Of a stretch of DNA of 64,000 bases, positions 52,544 to 64,000 are shown in pieces; within the stretch, counting starts at the first letter, position 1, and each line of letters starts with the position of its first letter. The notes under the pieces were generated by a model. It saw only the letters and a program-made list of their open reading frames with translations, had not been told where the DNA came from and made no database searches. The stretch covers positions 24,894,118 through 24,958,117 of the forward strand of contig NC_083639.1 of NCBI RefSeq assembly GCF_963576545.1, read 5' to 3'. The stretch is from Limanda limanda. Taxonomy: Eukaryota > Chordata > Actinopteri > Pleuronectiformes > Pleuronectidae. A program made the position numbers and the translations under genes.

Positions 52544-55500
52544 TCAGTTCCTCCCTCTCTTTGACTTACGAGTCGTCTTCTTCACGACCTTCGCCCCTTT
52601 CTTCGCTGCGGGCGCCTTGGGGGAGGGCTCTTCTGGCTCAGGGCGCTTCGATCCACCTTTGGTCGCTGCCTTTTTAGCCGCGGGCTTCACAGGGGTGGGC
52701 TTCGCGGGGGTGGGCTTCACAGGGGTGGACTCTTCGGCCTTAGATCGCCTGGACACCCTCGTGGTCTCCTTTGGGACGACAGCTTCCTCGGGGGACGACT
52801 CTCTGGACACCGGCAGCTTGGTCGCTCGTTTGCTCAGCTTTTTGACGACTGGCGTTTTGGGCTTTCTCGCAGGAGCGCCTCTCTTGACGGGCGTGGCGGC
52901 TTTAGACGGCGTCGTGGTTTCTTTCTTTGCCAACGTCTTCACCACTTTCTTGGCCGGAGACTTCTTAGCGAGGGATCGTCCTCTGCCTTTAGCTTTTGAC
53001 TGACTGGAGCTCTGTGATTTTTTGGCCGGTGGAGGACGGCGGACCTTGGGGGGGGGCCTCTTCTGAGACTTCCTAAGAGTGACGAGAACAGACAAAAGTC
53101 ACACAACAAGTCGCAACTATACAAACATCACATGTTGGTGTCAGGCTCCTGAAAGACAACACTGATGAACCCATTTAGACTTTATGCAACATATGCATGT
53201 ACCTTTAAGACTTATGCACGCTTCTCGCATAGAACCACATGAGATGTGTGCATTTCATCCTCAATGTCATCTTTCAAAAGACGCGTGACTGATGCATCGT
53301 GATTTGCTAAAATACTCCTGGGAAAGGCGACACACGTTATGGTAAATGTGGATTGTTTATTAGCGCTCTTAGTCGGCTAAAAGTTTTTTCAAAGTAGCGT
53401 TTCAGACAATGGCTGACTATCTTAATGAGCGATATTAAAAAGGGGAGTACAGGAGTGTTTCATTGGCAAGAGAAACAGTGAAGAAGACTCAGACCCAGAC
53501 GATGCGGAACAAGACTCATTCTGTAAGAGATGCGTTTGAGGAAGTTTGGATCGTTTTTCTTTTCAATGTTCATGAAGTTTAGGGAGAAGTTTGATCTATT
53601 GAATGTTTTGTTTAATTTCTTTATCTGCTTCAGAAGTATTTCATTAACGATGGGAATTCTGTCAGCTCATCAGAAAACCTTGTGATTGTTTTCAAACGGC
53701 TCTCAGGTTTTAGAGTGAGTTTTTATTCTGTGCATTAGGTCTTAATGAGGAATGATTACAAGCCTGCTCACATTTACGATCAATGTTTGTTAATTAAAAA
53801 AGTTAACACCTACCTTTTACGGGGAGGAGGTTCATCATCCTCATCGTCGTCTTCCTCCTCCTCTTCTTCTTCTGACGACTCCTCTTCCTCATCAGAAGAA
53901 TCAGCCGTGCGCCGCCGCTTTGTTGGAGTAGCAGCGATTTTCTTCTCAGGTTCTTGGAGGAACTTGTCTGGATACAGGATGGTGGGACTGAGGAGAGAAA
54001 TCTCAGTTAGAAACATGACAAAATATCTCAAAATAAAAGGGAACGTTAATTTATTATTTAAAATGTTTAACTATGGATGAGACAAACTGTCTTAGAATCT
54101 CAGAATAATAAGTTTCCTATATCAGGAGAAGATGATTTAATAATGTCTCATAAATAGAAGATCATCTGTGCATTGATAATTGCCGCAGGTAAGCAAAATC
54201 AGATTCATGTACATAGAGTCGAAGCGTGATAAAGAAAAACTAAATGTATTGTGAACATGAACTGATCTCCTTTACTTCCACTGCAGTGTATTTACCTTGG
54301 GTAGAACGGGAACGAGAGCTGGTAGGTTCCCATCAAGCCTTGACCAGTGATCTGCTCCATCCAGCCCAGGACTTTACACTTTGTCAGGGTCCTCCTCAGA
54401 GTGGACACTGAAGAGAAGAAGATGCGCCTTTACTTCAATTCGATTCGGACGCACAAACTTTGCTCTCTAAAATCGAATTAACAGAGAATGTCTAAACTGT
54501 GCAGGATTCAAACCTAAAAAAACATTTGTGTAAACAAACAGTTTCATCTTCTGCAGAGAACAAAAGCTGTGTGTGTTACAGCAGATCTCTCCAATAACAG
54601 AAGCAACAAAACATGAATTATCTTGCACCATAATGCACTTCTGTTTACGATTGACTCCTGATGTCTTCCTGCTTGTTCACTGATTATCTAATGTTTCATT
54701 TAAAGAGGAAACAACTGTGTAACTGCTTCACAACGTCAGGGACACAATCAACAGGACTAATGAACCAGGTGCTGAATGATCTGCTGAGACAACTGGTGTT
54801 TACATAAATCCAATGTCACCAACATGGAGAACAGAACTTTAACCACGAGCGATGGTTTTCCAGCTGTGAACCTTTGATTCAAGCTGTGTATGCAAGCGAG
54901 TGCTTCTCACCGAGTACGTGCTCTTTCTTGTCCTTGTAGGTGTCTACTAGGAATTTGCGTAGAGTGAAGGTGCTGCAGGTTTTAGGTTCGTTCATGGCTG
55001 TGATGGCGGCTGTGATGGCGTCTTCCAAGGTGCTGCCCTTCAGCAGGACCTGGTTCCCGGTGCGCTTCAACTGGGACGGGCAGATATGAACACGTTTAGG
55101 ATGGAAGGTCGGTTCAAACCACAGCTCAGAGAACTGGTCCGCTCATCAATTACAGACAAAATATTTGGAAAACAAAATGGGTTTCTGTTGCTCAAATGTG
55201 AATTGGTCTGGTTTCATTAGTCTTGATAAACAAGATTTTTCTTGGATTTGGGGAACATGAGATTTGACAGTATTTACAATTATTCTTCTGACATCGTATT
55301 TACCAAGAGATTAACAACAAGAACACTTGTTTGTATCCTTAATTCAAACATGCAAATCGACAGCCTGTCATCTCAATCTCACTGAGTCTAACTTTTAGCA
55401 GCAGCATCATTTTTTTTTTTTTTTTTTTTACAGCTGGCAGTATAAAAAAAGAGAGAAGTTGAACTTGAAAACACTTGCTTCCTCAGGAAATATCTAATAT

Positions 55501-58500
55501 CACAGAAACTGTATAATAAAACCGTGAAGCTCGAGTGGGCAGAGGGAAGCAAACAGGTCCTTTAGTGGTGAAAACCAAACGTATCTTATAAGATAAAAAC
55601 TTAGGAGCAGAATCTGTGATAGCAACTAGTGATGCACATTGTCCGTCAAATAGGATTTCATTTCATCAGTCATTGTTTAGAACATCTATCACTGAAGTAA
55701 AAAATAATTGGAGTTTCACCTGGAAAGTTCCACTGGCTCCTTTCCCAGTGATCTGCTCCAGTTGTCCTTTCTCCACCGCCTTTAGTAAAGCCGTCTTTAG
55801 GACGTCTGGCCTGAGGACGAATCAAATCATTCATATTATCAATAATCACAGCGAATGAAACTTTAATATGCACATCATTTGTAAAACTTAGAGACCCATT
55901 GAAATCCAGGCCACTGGTAAAACTACAGAGCCGTCGGTTTAAACTAAATTCACATTTTTATTTTGGTAGATTACGTCTTTCTAAATTCTGTTCCCCTGTT
56001 TTTAATTCATGTCTGAAGCTCAACTATGTTCAGAAGACAAAATTTGAGTCTGTGATAAAGTTAGTTTGAATTCGAACTCTGATTCATTTCACTTCAAATC
56101 AAGGAAAAATTTACGTTAGCAGGTTACACCATTTTGAATTCTACGACATTTCATATCCTTAAATCTTTGGAGAATTTTCTTTCACTTTCATAAAAGCAGG
56201 TCAGACTGTACTTGTCCTGTTCGTGACGCATGTGTGAGACTGTACCTCTTCTCAATGTTGAAGTTGGGGAAGTGCCGCTCCAGGTATTTCCTGATCAGAA
56301 TGTAGGAGGCTTCTTTGGGCTCACAGAGCCGAGTGATGATGAGAGGAAGAGCATCTCCCAGAGACTCCAGCTTCTGAACCGATTTCTAAAAACAATCAAA
56401 CATTGTACTAAGATCTCTTGCTGAAGGTTTAAAATCCATTTTCTTTACAATAACAAAACGTTTTTTAGACCTGCACCTAAAACCCAAATCTACAGGAGAT
56501 TAAAAAAAAACCTTGAAGACAGTTTGTTAAAACTAGGGATGGGCATAATTAATCGACGATTGTTTAATTGATCATTAAGAATTTCGTCAATGACATTATT
56601 TTGTCATCGACAAAATTCTTTTGCGTTCACTGCCAAGCTATACGTCTCCATGAGCGCATGAGGAGTTCACTGCTCTTCTTCAAGTAGGAGGTCGGAATAT
56701 TAGAGTTGCCTGAACGCAGCACAGTGAGGATGTTAGCAGCTGTAGGAAGCAGCCTGGAGTTATACTCTACAAGCCCCGCTGAAAGACCAGCAGCTAGCCG
56801 CTGAGAGTTAGATGGATTTGACGGTTCTCGACCTCTCAGTCCGGTTGTTTTCACGTCATCAACCCCGGAACCCCTCACCCAGACCCGGGTCTGTACGGGT
56901 TCCCTTCCCCGTAGACTGAGGGTCCGTGTGCGGACATGAAGCCGAGCTCCGCAGCTAGCCTCCAGAGCTAGCGGAGGCTAGCTCCAAAGCTAGCCCCTTC
57001 GGACCCGGACAAAGCCGGGTCTGGGTGAGGCGTTCCAGGATTGAGGACGCGACAACCACCGGACTGAGAGGTCGAGAACCGTCAGATCGAGCTAGCTCTC
57101 AGCTCTCTCAGCGGGGCTGAAGAGTACAGCAGCGCTTATTTACAAGTGTAACCATTGAACGGATCCCGTCTAACTGCCACAAGAGTTGTTCATCTTGTAA
57201 TAAAGACCTCAATGAGGAAACACGCTGTGTTTTTTCTATTTTCACTGCATTTTAACAGCCTATAAATAGTGAATTTTAATATAAAAATATTAACGATTAA
57301 TCGAAAATGTGTCATTAACTCTCCCGACGATTGATTAAGACAATTTAATCGAATGCCCATCCCTAGTTAAAACTAATATATAATTGAAACATCACTACTC
57401 CCCCCCCCCCCCCTGCTGTAACGTACCTTAGACGAGGCCGTCTGCTTCCCCATAGCGAAGGTTCCTGAAAGGCCATTACCTTTCAGCTGCGTTGGAGAAA
57501 GAAACAAAGGTGTCTTTGTTATAAATGTTGTTTCCTCCAGATTCGAGACAACTCTTCTATTTAACCCCACATAGTGAAAACATAAAGACTTTCATTCCCT
57601 ACCTGCTTGATTGTTCCCTTCTCCAGATGCTTCTTCATTGCCTTCTTGATAAGAAACTTCTTCCTGTCGAGCTCCATGTCTGGGTATTTTTTCCCGATGA
57701 ATTTCATGACGGACTGATACGAAACCCCGGTCTTGTCGTTACAAGACTGAAAAGAAAGGAAAGTAGAAATCATTCAAGAGAGGAAAGAATGGAACTTGTC
57801 CGACTGTGCTTGTTTGACAGACTTCGTACACACCGCGATCGCTTCAATGAGGATATTATCCACTTTGTTCTGAGTTCCTGCAAAGTTGGTAACCGGAAGT
57901 TTCTTGCTGGAGGCGACACTCGCCCACGCAGGAATCTTCCGTTTCACCTTCTTGACTTTGGCTTTCTCGTACTTGTAGCCGTCCTTTAACCTGTCGCCAC
58001 AAAAAAAAAGGGAGCAAGACACAAGTTGAGTGAAGCGGCCCGATTCTTTGGAAGCGATATTTCACTGTGATCGTTTTCACCCTTATCTTTATCCCATCCT
58101 CACCTTGGTAGGAGAACATAGCAGTGTGTAGCGCACTGTCCAGCCGCGCAGTCCTTGCATTTCTCACTTTGTCCATTTGTCACCGTCGGGAAAGACACAA
58201 TTAAGTTTGAGAACATCTGGCTTGATGACCACCATGATAGTTTGACCCTGACTGGACTTTTCTAATCTACTGAGCTGTGTGAAGAAAAGTGAATCTTTTC
58301 TTTGTCCAGCTCTGGGAAAAGAGAGGGAGGAGAAGTAACCAAGACTGAGCTGATAAGTTTGAAGGGAAAGTTTAAGTCCCCGATGGTACAACTGAAGCTA
58401 AGTGGAAACATTAACAGTTTCCTTACATATTTTCTGGGTTTGTATAAAGATCTTTGGGATTTAAAATGCCCCAAAATTTAATCTACTACAGGTAAACAAA

Positions 58501-60642
58501 TTTTTCTGGAATTCAGACGATTTTTATACGGAAGCCAAAATATAATCTGAGCCTTATTCTGAAATGTGCAGAACAAAGCCTCACAGCCAATGCTGCTCTT
58601 TGGGTTTTCCGATGGGGACTGAACTGAACAGTTTGTTGATGCCATCGTGGTCTCCTCCTCCTGGTCTCCTGCAAGAGACTGGCACATCTGTCTGACAGCT
58701 ACGTAAAGAGGGGGATGAGTGAGGCGGTGACAGGTCACATCTCGTGGAAATGCAACACTGCGACCATGAGGAGCAGGCTGCGGTTATCCAGCAGAGGTAA
58801 GGATCATATAAACAGATAAAAGTGATATCAAAGTGAAATATCGCAGTGTTCAGAGTTTGACAAACTCGTTCTCTGGTTGGGACTCACTCTTTCTTCTCTG
58901 GGCTCTTTCCTTCCTTCTCCTCCTCCGCGGCTGCGTCATCGGACTTCTGCTCTCCGTTCTCTGTGGGCTCGGCTTCGCCCGCCGCTGTCGTCTCCGCCGC
59001 CGCCTCCTCGCTCTCGCCCTCCTTAGTCTCGGCCGCTGCGGCTGAAGATGCCGCCGGCTCCTCCTCAGGAGAGGGCGACTCCTCCGAGGCTTCGGGCTCT
59101 GAGGGGGGGGGGGGGGGGGGGACAAGGATCAGCATTCAAAAAAGTGCCCTGGCTTTTACATTACATTTCATTTAGCTGTTATCCAAAGCGACTTACAATA
59201 AGTGCATTCAACCCCGAGGGTACAAACCAAGAACAACAAGAATCAAGAAAGTACCATTCCTTCAAAAATAAAGCAAAACTTCAAAGTACTATAAGTAAGT
59301 GCCATTTAAGTGCTACTAAATTGTTAGTTTCAAAAATTTTCGTATTTTTTTTATTCAAGGTATTTTAAAAACAGAGATACCCACTTTTTAAAACTTTCAA
59401 CCGTCTGTTCATTATGCAAATTACCAAAGAACAACTGGAAAGGTAGAGACGAGGTGGAAAGAGGCAGGAGAAGAACCGGTTAGATTAAGCTGCAGATCTG
59501 GATCGGGGCCAGAATTATCTTTTAAATTGAACAACAACAATGGAAAGAACAGAGTTATGATAATTTTCTGTATCTTTAAAGTTGTTTTCTAGTCTTGATG
59601 ACCTCTCAAAGTGCTTCAGTACAATTCATACATCATCATGAAGCACTTTCAAGATGACAAGGTGCAAATTTGGGGATTTAGCACTTTGCCCAAGGACACT
59701 TAGGCAGGCAAATTAGAGAGACTGGGATTGTACGGGGAACCTTCTGGTCAGAGGACGACCGCTCTAACCTGAGATATTCGTTTTTTTGACATTCTTAATG
59801 TTTTCTCAGGGGATAATTCCTGGAAGTTGATGAAAGGACAGAGTGTGTACAACTTAATGGACTCGATTGTGACACATTTATCAGGTTTATTTAAACTTCT
59901 AAGTAAGTTCTATGCATATGTGCAGTGCTCAAAGTGCTACACACACATTAAAGGTATTATTATGGTTATGAAATTAGAAAAGTGACGAGCACACCTCCAC
60001 CTCCAGACTCATGGAGGTGGAGGTGTGTGTGAGGGACTGGGACCTGGAGGGACCTGGAGGTAGGTGTGTGTGTGTGAGGGACTGGGACCTGGAGGGACCT
60101 GGAGGTAGGTGTGTGTGTGAGGGACTGGGACCTGGAGGGACCTGGAGGTAGGTGTGCGTGTGAGGGACTGGTGCCGGACTGGGACCTGGAGGGACCTGGA
60201 GGTAGGTGTGTGTGTGAGGGACTGGGACCTGGAGGGAGGTGTGTGTGTGAGGGACTGGGACCTGGAGGTAGGTGTGCGTGTGTGAGGGACTGGGACCTGG
60301 AGGTAGGTGTGTGTGTGTGTGAGGGACTGGTGCCGGACTGGGACCTGGAGGGACCTGAAGGGACCTGGAGGTAGGTGTGCGTGTGTGAGGGACTGGGACC
60401 TGGAGGTAGAGGTGTGTGAGGGACTGGTGCCGGACTGGGACCTGGAGGTAGAGGTGTGTGTGAGGGACTGGGACCTGGAGGTAGAGGTGCGTGTGAGGGA
60501 CTGGTGCCGGACTGGGACCTGAAGGGACCTGGAGGTTCCTGGAGCTCAGGTACTGCTCGACCCCGGGGGCCTCACCTTTCTCTGCGGCCGCGGCGGGGGC
60601 CTTCTCCTGGGTCGGGGTCGCTGCTGCTCGGCGGATCGGCAT
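52544..60642 (-). CDS. hp1bp3: Heterochromatin protein 1-binding protein 3 (HP1BP3)
   Basis: A nuclear linker-histone-related protein that binds nucleosomes and HP1 and helps maintain heterochromatin. Eleven coding exons join without stops to 614 aa: 60642-60576, 59098-58888, 57990-57834, 57746-57603, 57486-57427, 56385-56246, 55810-55720, 55070-54911, 54407-54296, 53987-53814, 53072-52544. After MPIRRAAATPTQEK comes an acidic, alanine/glutamate-rich region (~25-92). Three H1/H5 globular (H15) domains follow at about 134-208, 218-290 and 303-376, each with the K-G-x-G-x-S-G-T-F or similar wing (ITGKGASGTFQ in the second). Then come an acidic run of Asp/Glu (~405-430) and a lysine/proline-rich basic tail ending RKSKRGRN. 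Met at 60642 is preferred because ATG at 60666 overlaps a good acceptor (CTCCATGCAG, exon from 60660). It matches the human domain order. Confidence 0.96.
56534..57365. mobile_element. Fold-back hAT element in an hp1bp3 intron
   Basis: The ends TAGGGATGGGCAT and ATGCCCATCCCTA are perfect inverted repeats with the 8-bp target duplication GTTAAAAC (56526-56533 and 57366-57373). Subterminal AATTAATCGACGATT / CGATTAATCG blocks are present. The interior contains two long arms, about 56772-56887 and 57014-57119, that are imperfect reverse complements. There is no transposase. It is 832 bp, between exons 5 and 6. Confidence 0.92.
59140..59395 (+). repeat. Dispersed teleost repeat in hp1bp3 intron 1
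   Basis: ATCCAAAGCGACTTACAATA, AGTGCATTCAACC, GAGGGTACAAACCAAGAACA and AGTAAGTGCCATTTAAGTGC belong to a repeat very frequent in perch-like fishes. Next to it, 59101-59120 is a G-run. Confidence 0.65.
59575..59790 (+). repeat. SINE-like fragment in hp1bp3 intron 1
   Basis: GCACTTTGCCCAAGGACACT followed by GAACCTTCTGGTCAGAGGAC and GACCGCTCTAACC resembles the central part of fish SINEs. Its ends are not defined. Confidence 0.4.
60000..60545. repeat. GC-rich minisatellite in hp1bp3 intron 1
   Basis: About eleven units built on GTGTGTGAGGGACTGGGACC and TGGAGGGACCTGGAGGTAG. Some units include the insertion GGTGCCGGACT. Unit length varies from about 33 to 65 bp. It ends about 30 bp from the donor of the first coding exon. 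The long open frames across it are repeat translations, not genes. Confidence 0.93.
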
Positions 60643-61089
60643 CACGCTCTCGGGATGGATCTGCATGGAGGAGGAGAACAGACCAGCCGGTGAAAGGAGG
60701 CGGAAACCCGGACCCGCTGCTGCCCGGACCCGGGTTCCATTCATTGAGGCCCGGTGCAGCGAAAACACGACAATAACACGAATAAAGAGGTGCGTTTGAT
60801 TCCGGTGGAACCCGGAGCGGCCGGGCGGTGCTCGGACTCCCGGGTTAACTCGAACCAAGCGGCCGCGGTCACTCGGAACTGCAGAGGAGATTTTTTTTTT
60901 TTTAGCTATTTCGCCATTTTGTCCGCTGCTGTGTTCGCGCAGTGATGGCGTCGCACACGGCGGATTGAATTTATTTCACTTCGCCCGGGGAGAGCAGCGG
61001 AGCCCGGCGGCCCCTGCTGGTTCTCCGGGGCCGGCTCCGTGCACCTGAGCCCCCGGGGAACCACGAACCACACCGCGGGAAGAACTCAC

Positions 61090-61290
61090 CTCGAAAGCCG
61101 GAGCAAAAGTGAAGAGTTTGTAGTTTGAATCCTGCACGATCCTTTATTTAGATTCCTGCTCTGCGGCCACGCCCCATTACGACCGTTGGTGACGTCGCTG
61201 CGTCGCACGTCACGTCGCAGGATTTCCGACCTGTCGTGGCACCGGCCGGCCGCGGGGAGGCGCTGTTTCCCCCTCCAGAGTTTCAAATAT
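61090..61290 (-). promoter_or_regulatory. hp1bp3 non-coding first exon and CpG promoter
   Basis: On the minus strand CCGGCTTTCGAG is followed by a GTGAGT donor at 61089. The surrounding 60840-61260 is CpG-rich (CCGGCCGGCCGCGG, GACGTCGCTGCGTCGCACG), which fits a housekeeping CpG-island promoter. A TSS near 61140-61200 is an inference. Confidence 0.6.
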
Positions 61291-64000
61291 ATTCAAAAAC
61301 ACACGTTGTGAGTGTGAGGAGCCATTTTCAATATTATACTGATATTAATGCGTTTTTTACTCAACTCAAAGTGTGTGTGTCATTTAACAGAAGCGTATTT
61401 ACACCACTTGATTAAATATATATATATATATATGGGGAATTTTATTTTGCGTACAAATTTGTGTCGATTAACTGATTCGACAAATGTCATCTTGGTTTTA
61501 AGTTATTCCTCATTTCTGGAACAAATGTGTCTAAACAATAATCTGATGATCTTGGATTTGTGGGCTGCTATGATTGTATTTATGTTTGTTTATATTTTAA
61601 TTCATTTATAGATATTGACACTTTAAAGGATTAAAAAAATGAGAATCTAATGATAATAAAATTGAATCTAATAAAAAAATAGAACCATCTAATTAAAAGA
61701 AATATATGCATATATTTTGAAAGAGAAAAAACAATCTAAAAATGTGACATTTTATAAAAATATATACATTTAATTAAAACCTATATACTTAAAAATAATT
61801 CAATCAAATCTAATGAAAAATAGCCATATAATTACAAAATATGTATAAATATGAAAAAAAATAATTATTAATTTCTTGATGTAGATATTTGCTGATGCTA
61901 CCATTTGTTTATCATATTATTTCTATACATCTTTACATGTATATGTAGATATCTTGGAGAGAAGCCTCCTTCGGTTCATTGTAATCCAATATGAAGATAA
62001 TGAAGATCTTTGAATCCTGAAACTATCTACCGGTGATACATTTTGATAGGATGTCTGTCTGCTATGACTCATGGGAGCTGCAGTTCTTCACCAGAAACTA
62101 TACAAACTAATTTAACCTTGGTGAAATCTCAGAGGCCTCATCTGTTACAATAGAAGAATCATTAACTTCCTCAGACACACAGAAACCAACCAGCTTCCTG
62201 ATTAAATGATTAATCAATTCATAGACATTGATCAGTGATCAAAGGCCTTTGTTAAAAGAAAAGAATCTGTTGTTTCTTCAATCTGATTATTTGCTGGTTT
62301 CTCAGTTTTCTTGGAGTTTAAACACGTTTGTTTACTTGACAGCTGGTTGACAAGTTTAAATTATTTAACTATCTAACTATAACTAACTCAAACTGAAACT
62401 GGTTGGTTACTAATACCACTGTGCCTGAGGTTCGGTGAGTGTTTAGCTTCTTGTCACAGAGAAACAATCGAAGAAATTTGATCAAATTAAATCAACACAA
62501 ACATTAACTGAAACAATATTAGTCTTAAAACTAGTTTAAAAATACTTCACCATTAAATGTTTTATGGAAGATCCAACAGAGATGATATTCCACTTCACTG
62601 GTGCAAACTGGGAAGAAACCTTCAACGAATTAAATGATGTAGTGATGACATGGAGGGAAACCTCTGGCTTTTGGGATCCTAGTGGCAGTTGCCCACTTTG
62701 CTCAGTTGGTAGTCTAGCCATGGGTGGACCAGCATATTCAACTTAATAAACTGTGAATATAGACAAACAACTCCAGTAAAAAACGATAAAAGAAAAACCT
62801 TCATGGGAAATAAAGTGGAACAAACATCTGATTACCTCTGTCTAATGATGACACAACAAAACAACTTATTCTGATCAGCAGTGGTAGACAACCGTTTTGT
62901 ATCTGTAAACATAAGTCACTTGTTTCAAGAGTAAAAAAAACAAAACCCCTTAAGAACACACACACACACTGAACAGAGAACTCATATCCTGAAACATGAG
63001 CATTTAACCTTCACTGAGAAGCAACAGTGATAATAAAAAAACATTTGTACAATATTTGCATATTTCAGCCTTTTGCCTGTTTTCTGTCGTATTTAATTGT
63101 AGAGTGAATATTTCAGGGTTTTGGGTCTAATCTTCAGTTCTGGAAAATACCTGTCAAACAAATATATACAGTCATATTTAACAGTGCAAGATTATTGCTT
63201 GGATATAACCTTAATAATTGCCAATAAATTGAATCATCAGCTAACCAATACGTCTCCGGTATCCATGTTCACAGTGGGTGTGTTCTGGTAGTCACGTGAC
63301 CACGTTATGGCGTACAACACTCAAACATGTCATAGCTTCATAAACACACAATCTAGATACACACATACAAAAGATGGTACAAATAAGAAATATGTGGGGC
63401 GACAAGCTTCTGTTTGATGGTTTGGGTTTCGACGACTAAACAGACCAAACGAGTGGAACCTGTGTCGTTGATCCTGAGGCGACGGCAGCTCAACCTCTCA
63501 GCTGCTCCTCCTGGTCTGATCACACAGGTCTTCTGACGATGCTAAGGCAACTTCCAACACAGCGCAACTGTCCCAGTTCATCACACACAGACAGCCACAC
63601 ACACACTGAGTCGTTTCCCCTATAAGCACCAAACCATGGAAAGAACAAATCATGAGAACGAGCATTTTTAAATACCTTTTTTTGTCTTTAATGTTTATAC
63701 AAGCGTTGAACCTGCTCTGTAGGTCTGGAGTATTACAAGCATGTCTTGTTTCTTGCTCAGCGAACCTGGCCATTTGTTTTTTGAAGTTGCATTTTTTCGT
63801 TTGAATGTATCTGGTTTGATCGTCTGCGTTTGTTTTTCGACAGTTCTGTGGACTGACCTGCATCGCTTCATGAATGCATACCTCGACCTCTGGTGAGGTG
63901 TATGTACATATCAACGCAGAATAGGCCGAGGCTCTGTGGTTATCAGGAGGATGACCTTTGACCCCCGGCCGTCACACACGGACAACGGTGACAGTTTCTG
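61291..64000. other. AT-rich sequence, no gene recognised
   Basis: 61340-61950 is extremely AT-rich with an AT run at 61416-61433. The rest holds no exon I can support. In human the next gene is EIF4G3 on the same strand as HP1BP3, but none of its exons was recognised here. The frame at 63498-63914 (minus, 138 aa) has no known motif and may be 3' UTR or chance. Confidence 0.4.

Noticed and set aside
52617..53003. Open frame antisense to the hp1bp3 basic tail
   Set aside because: Mirror of lysine/proline-rich coding sequence, with no independent support.
59974..60858. 294-aa frame rich in PVPHTHLYLQVP units
   Set aside because: Translation of the minisatellite. Only the part 60576-60642 is hp1bp3 coding.
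63498..63914. 138-aa minus-strand frame as an EIF4G3 exon
   Set aside because: Expected by synteny, but the peptide has no MA3 or W2 domain features and no clean splice borders.

Overview
The window is nuclear DNA from a ray-finned (teleost) fish. Genes are split into short exons by GT-AG introns, and their proteins closely resemble vertebrate families. Many interspersed repeats are types I recognise from teleost genomes: an L1-type LINE, hAT elements and MITEs, a tRNA-derived SINE and very long microsatellites. The species cannot be named from the sequence. An acanthomorph fish is my inference from the repeat families.

Layout, left to right: (1) 1-2746 +, the 3' exons of pfkfb2 (6-phosphofructo-2-kinase/fructose-2,6-bisphosphatase), with an apparent one-base frameshift; (2) 4.2-5.7 kb, copies of a repeat with GGGCCCGAGCAC ends and TAA microsatellites; (3) 6.4-13.3 kb, a decayed L1-clade LINE whose reverse-transcriptase ORF is split by a 1,174-bp hAT MITE with a perfect 8-bp target duplication; (4) 13.5-19.0 kb -, a two-exon C2H2 zinc-finger gene whose 4.2-kb intron holds transposon remains; (5) 21.2-26.8 kb +, yod1 (OTU deubiquitinase); (6) 30.5-32.6 kb +, the SARG/C1orf116 homologue; (7) 35.0-41.75 kb -, complete kif17 (14 coding exons, 834 aa); (8) 43.7-49.7 kb -, complete sh2d5 (9 coding exons, 401 aa); (9) 52.5-61.1 kb -, complete hp1bp3 (11 coding exons, 614 aa); (10) 61.3-64 kb, AT-rich sequence with no recognised gene.

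The order pfkfb2-yod1-SARG matches the human 1q32 neighbourhood, and kif17-sh2d5-hp1bp3 matches human 1p36.12. Two ancestral blocks therefore meet near 32.6-34.5 kb. All exon joins were checked for phase by hand, and the three minus-strand genes and yod1 close without a stop.

The genes do not form one pathway. They cover a glycolytic regulator, an ER-associated deubiquitinase, an androgen-regulated protein, a ciliary/dendritic kinesin, a PTB/SH2 adaptor and a linker-histone-like chromatin protein. The most notable signals are a consensus RFX X-box just upstream of kif17, a GC-AG intron in kif17, a hAT element that makes up almost all of sh2d5 intron 2, a fold-back hAT and a minisatellite in hp1bp3 introns, and nonsense loss of the last zinc finger. 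I found no CRISPR array, rRNA, functional tRNA or prokaryote-type defence system.
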